Below, piece by piece: positions 1 through 9,319 of a DNA stretch of 64,000 nucleotides (the first letter of the stretch is position 1; every line of letters begins with the position of its first letter). A program made the position numbers and the translations under genes. Source of the stretch: Cyanidiococcus yangmingshanensis (taxonomy: Eukaryota; Rhodophyta; Bangiophyceae; Cyanidiales; Cyanidiaceae); assembly GCA_013995675.1 (NCBI GenBank), contig VWRR01000013.1:248001-312000 (forward strand). Reading direction: 5' to 3'. Under the pieces are notes generated by a model. The model was not told the origin of the DNA. It saw only the letters and a program-made list of their open reading frames with translations, and ran no database searches.

Positions 1-113
1 TTGTTCGGCTCCTCGTCGGTCTCGTTGAATACAATCTTTTCGCCATGAGGTGTACGAAGGAGTTGATCTTGGGGCACCATCTCGTGATGGATGCAGCCTC
101 CAATCGTCGACAT
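1..113 (-). CDS. N-terminal end of an unknown protein (runs off the left edge)
   Basis: An open frame starts with ATG at 113 and stays open for 37 codons to the window edge. The visible N-terminus begins MSTIGGCIHHEMVPQDQLL and continues into an acidic stretch. I do not recognise a family. It is called because the frame is uninterrupted, starts with ATG and has a protein-like composition, and because the following 380 bases hold nothing better. It could be chance, as only 37 codons are visible. Confidence 0.3.
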   Translation of the reverse strand, partial: MSTIGGCIHHEMVPQDQLLRTPHGEKIVFNETDEEPN

Positions 114-496
114 CTAGATGTAGATCAAGTTTCTTTACCGCAAAGATAGACATTAACTACATCGTTCTGTGACTCGACAAGCGCGCCATGACCGACACAA
201 GACCAAAACCCGCGTACGACATTCAAGTCACCGACTCTGTCGTGCGCCCTGGTAGTGATTACGACCGCTGCCGCAAAGTTTAGGTCATCGCTCACAGGCT
301 TGGTTTGCAGCGGTGGCGACGCAGGTGCGCCTCAAGTAAGCGGAACGACGGACAGAAACGCCTTGGTCGAAAACAACAATTACCTCGCCATAAACATAAT
401 CTCGGGTCCAGCTCGCGGGTTTTACACAAGGCCCCGGAACTTCAACCGCGTGTAGGACACCGGGCGCGAGCCCGCAACCCATTCGGCTCACCAGAA

Positions 497-1181
497 TCAT
501 ACGAGATGTTTTACGAACCCGAAAACCACGACGACCAGAGCAAAGACCGCCAACATCGACCAGATTACTCTCATCTCCACCCTGCCCGGTAGTTTATCTG
601 TTCGCCGATGACTCTTGCTTCGATCGCATGCATCCATGAGCACCCCATACGACTCGATCAGGAGTATGAGCGGAATTACGATCCATAAAACATTCGCAAA
701 AAAGAGGTACACCCACTTGTGCACCCAGCTATTCAGCGGATTGAGCTCGCGACTACCCGTGAGCCACTCCGGCCCAAATGTCATCCAGTTTCCGTAGATC
801 TCTCCGGTCGCGCAAACAACCTGCCAAAAGTGACGCCACGGACGTCGCCGATAGGTCCCGTACGCAAGGACGAGCGCGAGTGGGCCCCACATCAGCGCCG
901 TTGGAACCTCGAGCGCCGTCGTGCAGTCGTGGAGACGTCCCCATCGTGGATCAGCCTTTGCATACTCTTTCCAGGGCAAAGCCATAAAGTGATTCGACCG
1001 CTCCACCGTCACGGTTAGCGTTAAGATGAGCCACGGTAACTCCAGACCCAAGTGTGTCAACGCGTCCAGAACATACCACACGATGACAGCCTTTTCACCA
1101 GGAGTGAGTGGATCCTCTGACTTGAGCACTCGATGAGATTCCAGTCATCCCGGTATTCTTTGTTGTTATCGCGCTTGCCAT
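497..1181 (-). CDS. EBP: Emopamil-binding protein-like sterol C8-C7 isomerase (EXPERA domain)
   Basis: Sterol 8,7-isomerase moves the ring-B double bond during sterol synthesis in the ER membrane. The frame 1129-497 (210 residues) matches the family along its length: the H-x3-E pair in DALTHLGLELPW, the block WKEYAKADPRW, a Glu in the second core helix followed by MWGPLALV, the GEIYGNW stretch, and a last core helix with Asn and Trp in FFANVLWIVIPLIL. A further hydrophobic helix follows. Animal and plant relatives have about 60 more N-terminal residues with one extra membrane helix; that part is not visible here. The conserved frame has no upstream ATG before a stop. An ATG at 1181 opens a short frame that would join it through a +1 shift, giving a hydrophilic N-terminus. 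Function is well supported; the start is not. Confidence 0.85.
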
Positions 1182-4100
1182 GGTTCGTTCTAGCGTGGCG
1201 TTCGTCTCTTCGCGAACACCCTGAACGCAGGATCGGTTGGCGCGCCGCCGCTTCAACGCCGTTCACGGCAAGCCATTCGAGGCGATTGGTTATCCATGGC
1301 TCTGCACCATTGACGCCCGATGTCAATGGCGACCGTTCACCGACACGTGTCGATGATCCGTGGCATCGACGTCGGCGACGACCGCCTCATGCCCGCGGGG
1401 CGCCGATCATCATCATCGGATGGACGAGAGGGCGCGCACGCCCCGAACATCCTAACACCCGCTTTTCTTGGCGGGAACGGTACGCGCTCTCCGAGTGACA
1501 TGCCGGCGTCGACGGGTTCGGCGACAACATCGCAGGGTGGACGTGTGACTCTAACGGCGCTCTGTCCGTGACAGGAGCAACCACCCTTCCCGTGGAGCCT
1601 GCGCGTCCATGGTTGTTCGGCACGCGATGCATGACGTGCGATGCATCGATCGGAACCCGTTTTGATACGACGCTATGCTGGTTGAGCATGGAGTGCGTGT
1701 TCTCTCCTGAAACGAGAATATGTATTGCTTGAGCGTGATTGTTTCGAGCTAGTGCTGATGATTGCCAATGGTTTCTTGGAGCGTAGGATTCTTTCTAGAC
1801 TTTGCAGATAAGCGGCTATAAATGCGTTCCAGATTGACGGACATCTTTTGAAGAATCGGTACAGAACAGACTCGCCGACAAGTTCGCTTGCAATGCCGAT
1901 ACGAATCGTTGTCGTGTGTGTGCTTGAATCGTCGATCAGAGCAGCGTCGATCATGCACGATCGCTATGTTACCGCGAACACAGGACCATGATCGTAGGTG
2001 CCTATCACAGGACGCGCTTCGATCCAACATAGGATCCACTGCCGATACGATTTTATTCCGAGAGCGCATGATGAAACAAGTCACATAGACAGGAGCGATC
2101 AAAAAGTGCTTTGAACTGGAATATTGCGGGAGCGTTGACACGATCGAATTTTTTCTTTTTTGGTGCCCTCAGAAGCACCGAGGACAATTTCGCGGTGGAG
2201 TCACGTTTCGAGGTAGGGCCCGGTTGAGTGTGGAATCTCTGTTTGGAAAAGTGTGCTTACTTGCATCGAGGGATGATTGGCAACTTCGTCTTTACGAGCC
2301 GCTCCAGAGGTTGCGTACGCGTGATCATGTACTGCTATCTGGGTCCTTGGATGCAGCGCCCCCTTTGACATCAGCGTAACTGGGCAAGGGGGACTTTCCA
2401 GCTTCCGATGTGAATGAATGGGCGAAAACATGTGTACGCCTGGGGTGATGCTGACCGCCAAGCATGCATAGCCGAATGCTCAGTCCGAGTTTCAATGATC
2501 CGCAACTGCTCGAGTTCGTCTACAGACGCAATCGACTGATTCCGAAACGTCGGCATCAGCGCTCAGCAAGAGATATGCCAGTACGTGAGGCAATAACCAC
2601 CTCTTGGTAGAAGGTTCTCGTCGATGCATCGATTTAAAGAGAAGCCAGAGAACAATGACCCACAGTTGCTGGTAATCGCCAGTCCGCCCGAACGAACTCA
2701 GCGCGGACATCGTTTCGCGTCCTTTGGCAACTGCGTATGAACGACTGGATCGCTCGCTCGTCTCGTCCAGCGGGTAAACAATGATGAATTAGCAGCCGAT
2801 GCCAACGAGCAGCCGAGGCTACTGCAAATGTCCCCGTCGGTGGCATTGGTACCGGTTGATTCTCTGTTGGTGCAACCAGATATCGCACGTGTACTCTGTG
2901 AAAGTCCCGAAATGATCGTTCCGTTTCTAGTAGCACGGCACCTTCTTCTAAAGTTGGGCTCAACGTGGTGTGTTCAGCGGCCCGATGGCCACAGATACAA
3001 CCATCGACAGGAAACCAGTGGCCATTCGGGGATGCAAACATGGTTGAATGGGGCTCCCGCCAGCGTCCGGCGACAAGCATCGCAGTCAAACCGCACAGGC
3101 TTTGCAGCAGCGCGATGGTGCCTCCCAGAACATTCCAGTGGAACACTGAACATCGACATATCCGAAAATCATAGCGCGGATGAATCGTTAACACGCCTCC
3201 TCCCTGTTTGGGAACGCTCGGCTCGATGCCCCTATTATGAGCGATTTGGGTGTTTATCCATCGACGGAGACCAGCTCGAGTGGTCCGAAGAGGCCTGTGG
3301 ACACGCCCGAACTCGGGGAAAGCTCGACAGCCCATCGTATCCCGAGTCGTAGAGCGCTCGCCTCACTGGTTCATACACCGTGGTGACAGCGGCTTGAAGG
3401 ATAAGCTCCCAGGAAGCAGCTTGCAGCAGCACGTTTCCTTCCCTGAAGCAGCGATCGACGCTAGTAGAACGCAGTCTTAATGATAAGAAGGATTCGTTTC
3501 CCCTTGTCGGATCAGCCTGAACGCTCGTTTCGAGGCCGCTGAAGATTGTGATCGATGCCTTCGAGCCAAAATTGTTGAATCAATTCCTCAGCAAGTGACT
3601 TGGTATTTTGAAAAGAACGTGATCGGTCCAGAATCGGTGGCCGTGATGGTCACTCAACGAGGGCACACTCAGCGACACAAGAGAAACGCGTCGAAGAACG
3701 CTCCCAAACCCGCAACACTTGTTCCAGCGGCCTGAAAATGGTTCAGTTCACACCGCTCCAAGCTCGAGCTTTCTGCAAACTCTTCTAGGATAAATGGATA
3801 AACGTTCAATTCACCTCTGAATCAGTTTCGATCGATGAAATCAAGCCTGTTGACGTTTCGTTCACAGTCGCTGCCTCAAGACGAGCGCTTCTCGAGGCGG
3901 GTCTCAGGCACTTGTCCAGCGACTGTTCGCGTACCAACCTACCAGGAACAACCTCAGGTCCAGGAACGACCTCCAAACACAAGCTGAGAACTTGTTATTT
4001 CGGAGCAGGTTGAAGGACAAGCAACCAACCTGCCATCCAGCGTCTTTATGTGGCTGTTCGCCCAAGACGTGCAAGCGGTGCGGCTGTTATGACGTACGCC

Positions 4101-4414
4101 GCCGCTAGCGCAGCCGCGTTCTTATTCTAGGTTTGGACGAACGCGAGACCGATAAACTCGACGACTAGTTTCGTGACCTAGGCGGGTAAGTTTCTAACTA
4201 GAGGAATATACGTGAAGAGTCCAGAGGCAACTTGCGTTCATTAGAATAGTTGCCTACTGTTGGTACGTTCCGTCCATATGGCTTTTGGGTGGCAAGCGTA
4301 CGCACCCCGGTCGGCGCGAAACCGTAAAGGCATACTTTGTCGGCAGAAGGCTAGTAGTACTGGCGCTCATCATCGTCGACAATCGAAAAGATCATAGAAC
4401 TGTATTGTTGCGTC
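1182..4414. other. Gene-poor stretch, no confident gene
   Basis: More than 3 kb holds only short overlapping frames on both strands with no recognisable domain. The best candidate, on the minus strand at 2634-3432, is listed separately. I found no tRNA-like cloverleaf, tandem array or mobile element by eye. The stretch may hold regulatory DNA for the divergent flanking genes, a non-coding RNA, or a gene too diverged for me to see. Confidence 0.5.
2634..3432 (-). CDS. Possible unknown membrane protein
   Basis: Two overlapping minus-strand frames (3432-3235 and 3335-2634) are related by a +1 step, like the breaks in better-supported genes here. The first has an amphipathic, protein-like start (AASWELILQAAVTTVYEPV). 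The second carries one hydrophobic segment near 3100 (NVLGGTIALLQSLCGLTAML) that could cross a membrane. No ATG start is visible for the first frame. A plus-strand frame (2828-3352) covers the same DNA, so chance is a real possibility. No family recognised. Confidence 0.2.
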
Positions 4415-6544
4415 ATGTGGAATGTTCGTCGATTCCCGTTGTCAGAGACAGGGGTAACACCTCAAATAGGACAGTTCGTCTCGAGGGAACGTTCGGACAC
4501 CGAGAGTGCTGGCGGTTCCCCTGTACGCCGCAGCTCGAGCTGGAGTGGAAACCATGCTGACAACACGTCGGGTCAAGGTCGTGCATCGCAGAGTGCTCCC
4601 AACTTTGCTCTGGAAGATTCGCTGATACCGCTGAGTGCCGAAGCGTGTGCTCAACTGCAGCAAGAAGCTGGGATCGACTTGCAGTATCGGTTTCGCACGG
4701 CAGCCAGAGCTCCAGCGTGGATAGAAGTGTATCAGCGCCTTCGATTCCAGCTATCGAGACTATTCGCTGGGTTTCGAAGAGAACGTGATAGACGCTGGTT
4801 GGCCAAACCTGAACAAGAAGAAAACGATGAAGCGGCCGATGTGTTCAGCTCATGGAGTGGAAACCAGATCCGGAACCAAGAACCGAAAGCAGCCCATCAC
4901 AGACTGGATCAGAACGCTCTAATCACACAAATTAAGACCTCTGCTAAGGGAGATGGCAATGCGGCTTTATTCGAGCGAACACGACGCCCTTGTCCTTGTT
5001 GTCAGAGAGATTGTTCGATGGAGGAGCTCATGACGAGCGGGAACTGCCATCGCTGTCATGAGTCTGGCTCGAAGTCTCCCCGACAGGTTGATAAGGGGTT
5101 TTCAAAGTCTGGCGGTGCTCCAGCGCTGGCCGCAACGCTTCATCAGCCGCAACGATTCGCTTGTGATGACGAATGGCATGAATCGCGTTCATCTGACCCA
5201 AAAGTGCTGGAAACGAGAGACGAGAAGCATTTGACCATGCATTCGAATATCCAGATGAAACAAAGAGATATCCTGGACCGGCACGGAAACCCTGTCGTTT
5301 CTGAATTGACTGGCGGCTGGCACGTTCCTGCCTCAGCGCGTGCCAGTAGAACTCGAAACCCGATCCGCGAACTAGTTCAGAACTGGAAACGCACGCCAAA
5401 CGCACGTTATGAACCCATCGACCTGTCCATTGGAGATCCAACTGCCTATGGCAATATCCATCCGCCCTCGTATCTTCTGGAGCACTTTATGGAGGTAGTG
5501 CGCTCAGGACGGCACCATGGCTACACTCATTCTGCAGGGATGGAGACCGCTCGTCTTGCGGTAGCGAATCACTTCAACCGTCGAGTTGATCGGGAGGAAC
5601 TAGCGGCCCGAGACGTATTCTTGGCGAGTGGCGTATCCGGGGCACTGGAACTTGCTCTCGCTGGTTTATTGGATGAAGGCGACAATATTCTGGTACCGTG
5701 CCCGGGTTTTCCGTTGCTACGGACGATAGCAGAGCATCTTGGAGCATCTGTCCGCGAGTACCCACTCATTGTCGATCAAGAATGGCAGATGGACTTGAGC
5801 TGTCTCGAGCAGCTGGTGGATGGTCGAACGCGCGCTCTGGTGGTGAACAATCCCAGTAATCCATGTGGGTCAGTCTGGAGCACCGCTCACATGGAGGATA
5901 TCCTTCGAGTCGCTGCTGGGCTGCGCCTGCCAATCCTCAGCGATGAAGTGTACGCAGACATGGTGTTTTCATCAAGTCGTTTCGCCCCTTTCGGAATGCT
6001 CAGCCTGGACGTCCCGGTCATCAGCGTCAGTGGCATTTCGAAGCAGTTCGCTGTCCCCGGCTGGAGACTGGGCTGGGTTGTTCTGCATGATCGAGATCGT
6101 ATTCTCGAACGAGCTGGTTATCGGGATGGCCTCCAGCGACTCACGACGCGAATGCTTCTACCGAACGCGCTTACGCAAGCGGTTCTTCCAGTCGCGCTAG
6201 GTGAGCGAGAGCAACGAGATGCCTTTCTGGTAGATTTGATGCAACATTTGGCGACCAATGCGGCGCTATTCCTAGAAAAACTTGCAGATGTGCCAGGTTT
6301 GCGATGCATCATGCCACAAGGCGCCATGTATATGATGATTCGAGTGGATTGCTCCCGTTTTCGGGAAATTCGCAGCACCAGGGAATTTTGTCAGCAACTC
6401 TACGCTGAAGAGAGTGTTCTGACCCTTCCAGGCGAGTGTTTCGGGGCCTCTGGCTTTATCAGAGTGGTCACGTTTCCTCCACAAGCAGTCATTGCAGAGG
6501 CTTGCGTGCGAATCCAACGTTTCTGCACCCGGCGAGCTCAGTGA
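4415..6544 (+). CDS. TAT: Tyrosine aminotransferase with long N-terminal extension
   Basis: The C-terminal 395 residues (from about 315) are a class I PLP aminotransferase of the tyrosine aminotransferase type, which moves the amino group of tyrosine to 2-oxoglutarate to give 4-hydroxyphenylpyruvate. Signature blocks are DLSIGDPTAYGN near the domain start, VVNNPSNPCGSVWS, SDEVYADMVF, the PLP-lysine block SGISKQFAVPGWRLGW (Lys near residue 541), and IRVVTFPP near the end. The family normally has about 420-450 residues; this protein has 709. The extra N-terminal part is polar, contains SSSWSGN-like repeats near residues 41 and 148, and has a possible zinc-binding cluster near 192-218 (CPCC, then C, then CHRCH). 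Start is the first ATG of the frame at 4415. The frame is unbroken throughout. The domain call is firm; the role of the extension is unknown. Confidence 0.93.
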   Translation: MWNVRRFPLSETGVTPQIGQFVSRERSDTESAGGSPVRRSSSWSGNHADNTSGQGRASQSAPNFALEDSLIPLSAEACAQLQQEAGIDLQYRFRTAARAPAWIEVYQRLRFQLSRLFAGFRRERDRRWLAKPEQEENDEAADVFSSWSGNQIRNQEPKAAHHRLDQNALITQIKTSAKGDGNAALFERTRRPCPCCQRDCSMEELMTSGNCHRCHESGSKSPRQVDKGFSKSGGAPALAATLHQPQRFACDDEWHESRSSDPKVLETRDEKHLTMHSNIQMKQRDILDRHGNPVVSELTGGWHVPASARASRTRNPIRELVQNWKRTPNARYEPIDLSIGDPTAYGNIHPPSYLLEHFMEVVRSGRHHGYTHSAGMETARLAVANHFNRRVDREELAARDVFLASGVSGALELALAGLLDEGDNILVPCPGFPLLRTIAEHLGASVREYPLIVDQEWQMDLSCLEQLVDGRTRALVVNNPSNPCGSVWSTAHMEDILRVAAGLRLPILSDEVYADMVFSSSRFAPFGMLSLDVPVISVSGISKQFAVPGWRLGWVVLHDRDRILERAGYRDGLQRLTTRMLLPNALTQAVLPVALGEREQRDAFLVDLMQHLATNAALFLEKLADVPGLRCIMPQGAMYMMIRVDCSRFREIRSTREFCQQLYAEESVLTLPGECFGASGFIRVVTFPPQAVIAEACVRIQRFCTRRAQ

Positions 6545-7821
6545 GACATACGATGCAGTTGATCAGAAACATCCCTGGATTGCAGACCAGATCCATATTG
6601 ATTTCCCACTGATGATCGCTGACGCTGTGCCCAGTCCCTGCTGGAGAAGCGCTCTGACGCTCTGGGTTGCAGCGCGCTGGTCGCTTGACCAGCACGGCAC
6701 TCAAGACACTCGTCTCGTCACGCTGGATCTAGTGGCAAGCGTCTTTTCTCAGTGCGCCTCCGGTGCTTTTGACACCCTTTTCTTGAATCCACGTCTTGGC
6801 TCGGAAGACGAATACGTTCCGTAGAAGACAGCCCCGCAATCGAAACGCATTCGTATTCGCCTTGGCACCGCCAGTTACTGCGCCTAACCAGGTAGCATTC
6901 GTGGACCGGCCCAGTCTTGACATCAGTGATGGACTTGTTCGTCGTGACTCCAACGACAGCCAGCGTTCTCGTCTGTAGGTCGTCTATCGAGCAGGTGTCT
7001 TTCAAAGTGCCTTGCGTTCCGGTCGAAAATCGAGTGCGTTTTTCTCCCGTTGGACTGTTGATCCGTAGCAACGGAGCTTGTGTTCATCATGAGTGCATCC
7101 CATGATTGCAGATGAGGCCATCCATGCACGGATCAAACGACCTCTCTTGTAACGATCGGAGTGAAAACCAAAGGAGCGATGGAGTAAAGCAGCTGGGCTG
7201 GGAAGGCATTCCCTTTGTGCGATCACGAGATCAACCTGGGTTGTTGCCTCGCCCCAGATCATGACAGATACCAACGCCTTATATTGCTCAGCTGTAAGAT
7301 TGTAACGTTCCTTGTCTTTTCGTTCCTATAGAATGGATGCAAACAGGACAGCATCCGTGGCGTGTGTGCTCCAACCAGCTGTTTGATAAGGCGCCTCCGA
7401 AAGGAAAGATCTGCTCGATCGCGATACAATCACCGCTACCGGAGACCTGGTCTAGGGATACAACCGCCTCGCTTAGCTCGGTTGAGTGCGCAGCTCGTTG
7501 CATTCTCAGGGCTGGAAGAGAGCCTTTGCAGGCGCCACGCGATGATGTTGTGAACAAGCACCGTGGCTCCCATGACTCGCCTGCACCCTAAGGATCCGTC
7601 CGCTGCGGAGCAACCCATTATGCGGGGGCGTGCATGCTCTGCCCTGGTCTTGTTCAGAGCGGAACAGAGTCCGAATGACGAGCAGCTTCAGCATCCACTC
7701 ACATACACGCACAAAGTCTGTTGCGACGGGCTCCACGGCTACAGAACGCTGTCTAGGTATGCGCGGTGCTCCCCTTTCCAGCCGGCTTCGGATCGTGAGG
7801 TCGTTTCATCGACAAACATGC
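6545..7821. other. Intergenic stretch, no gene recognised
   Basis: This 1.3-kb stretch lies between the 3' ends of the convergent aminotransferase and MORN/J genes. It holds only short frames on both strands (longest about 117 codons, minus strand, 7071-6718) with no domain, signal peptide or conserved motif that I recognise. Confidence 0.5.
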
Positions 7822-8805
7822 TCAGCGTTCGCATGAGCATTTCTTCGGATGTGATTCCAGGTACTTGAGCAATACCTCGCGTGCTCGTGATAGCCTGATA
7901 AACGCCTCGGTGCGCTGTTCCTCCTCCCAGGTCTCGGTCGCTTTCTGGCCAGCTGTGCGGCGCCAGTCCGGATGCAATGGGGCGCACTGACTCCGAAAAG
8001 TACGGTTCACCACGTGAACACACCAGTCACCATGCAAACCAAGTACGCGAGCAGCTTCCGCCACCGTCAGGTCTAGATTGCCCCGTTTGGCATTGAACGC
8101 TTGCAGACGTTCCTGCTGCTCCCGACTATAGTCTTTGACCCATTCGACGGCCCCATCAATTGCGTACCGCTTACAGAACCCACATCGAACTCCGTCCTTG
8201 TTGTAGATAATCTCACTTTGAATGTTCCCGTTATCGTAATAGGTGCGCCAATGACCTACTTTGCGACAGCGCATCGACTCCTCGTCCTCGACAAAAAACA
8301 CCTTCTCTGACTTGAGCCGATTATTCGGATAGTAATGCTTCCGATAGAGATACGGCTGACCGAGTGCAAAGTGAACATCTAGCCTGCAAATTCCACTCGG
8401 ATCGTAGTGTTTCTCTTCGACGACCCGATCATAATAGGACGCGTCGTTCGTTGGCTCGGTCGCATCTTTGCGAAGACGCCGCACGAACGTACGCATCAAC
8501 TTCAACATTCCATTTTCGTGGTACTCTCGAATGGTCTGCAGCCTACCATCCTCTTCATCAGGTTCTGTGTCGTCATCGTCAGACCGGAAACCATGATGCA
8601 AGGCTAGGACTGCGCTCTGGCGGGTGTAGACTCCAGCGAGACGCAGTGCCTCTGCCGACGACTGGTGCAGGTCCAGCGTATGCGTTACCTCGGTGCTCAA
8701 CGCGAAAACATCATCATCGTCGTATTGGACCCCATCATCTTTTCCTCTATTCTTCACGTCTTTTATTGCTGTGGTTAGAGGTTGTTCCCTGGTTAGCGTC
8801 GCCAT
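7822..8805 (-). CDS. MORN-like repeat protein with a C-terminal J-domain
   Basis: The 327-residue protein starts at ATG 8805. Residues 88-225 carry at least three variant MORN-type motifs of the kind IREYHENGMLKLMRTF and WRTYYDNGNIQSEIIY, as in bacterial YwqK-like proteins. Residues 246-316 look like a divergent J-domain: a first helix LTVAEAARVLGL, an HPD tripeptide at 278-280, and a last helix AFIRLSRAREVLLKYL. J-domains stimulate the ATPase of Hsp70 through HPD, so an Hsp70 co-chaperone role with the MORN part as adaptor is a reasonable inference. The N-terminus is acidic (runs of Asp at 29-32 and 76-79). No signal peptide or membrane segment is visible. The combination is unfamiliar to me. 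The J-domain call rests on HPD and helix pattern only. Confidence 0.75.
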   Translation of the reverse strand: MATLTREQPLTTAIKDVKNRGKDDGVQYDDDDVFALSTEVTHTLDLHQSSAEALRLAGVYTRQSAVLALHHGFRSDDDDTEPDEEDGRLQTIREYHENGMLKLMRTFVRRLRKDATEPTNDASYYDRVVEEKHYDPSGICRLDVHFALGQPYLYRKHYYPNNRLKSEKVFFVEDEESMRCRKVGHWRTYYDNGNIQSEIIYNKDGVRCGFCKRYAIDGAVEWVKDYSREQQERLQAFNAKRGNLDLTVAEAARVLGLHGDWCVHVVNRTFRSQCAPLHPDWRRTAGQKATETWEEEQRTEAFIRLSRAREVLLKYLESHPKKCSCER

Positions 8806-9319
8806 GGTTTCGAACGTTCAGCGTTTGTGTCCAGAACGCACTGGGACAAGGAGTGGTACTGACAGGGGCGCGCGGTCTCGCCGGCTCGAGCGATGCCACC
8901 GCTGGCCTCAGACCGCTACGCTCGTCCATGCTATTTGAGCATCTTTGGTGGTATTGACGAACGAACCCGAAAGAACTTAGACTTGATAGCATAAGACTTG
9001 AGGTAATGGAGCAGGATTGGGAACGGATCGAGGCTGGGCTACTTGATGGCTGGCTCCGCGCGGTGCTGGCGAAGCGCACAGCGTCTGTAGACGTTCGCTC
9101 GGACCGGAACACCAAAGTGAAACGACCTTGAGAAAAATGAGAAGAGGAGAGGGTTTCAGGATCATGATTTGACTTTCATGCTTGGATGAATTCAACCTTG
9201 GAGAAGACGAGGCGACATGGGTCGTTCACTTCCAAACCGAGACAACGGCATGAACGAGTAGGAAAGGGATACAAGTCGTTTATGTTGAAATCTTGGTGGC
9301 AGCGCTTCACCGCTTACCT
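8806..9319. other. Intergenic spacer
   Basis: About 510 bases separate the start of the MORN/J gene from the 3' end of the zinc transporter, both on the minus strand. Only short shadow frames are present. The promoter of the MORN/J gene should lie here, but I see no clear element. Confidence 0.5.

Noticed and set aside
2828-3352. 174-codon plus-strand frame
   Set aside because: It overlaps a slightly better minus-strand candidate and has no recognisable feature; its composition looks like a shadow.
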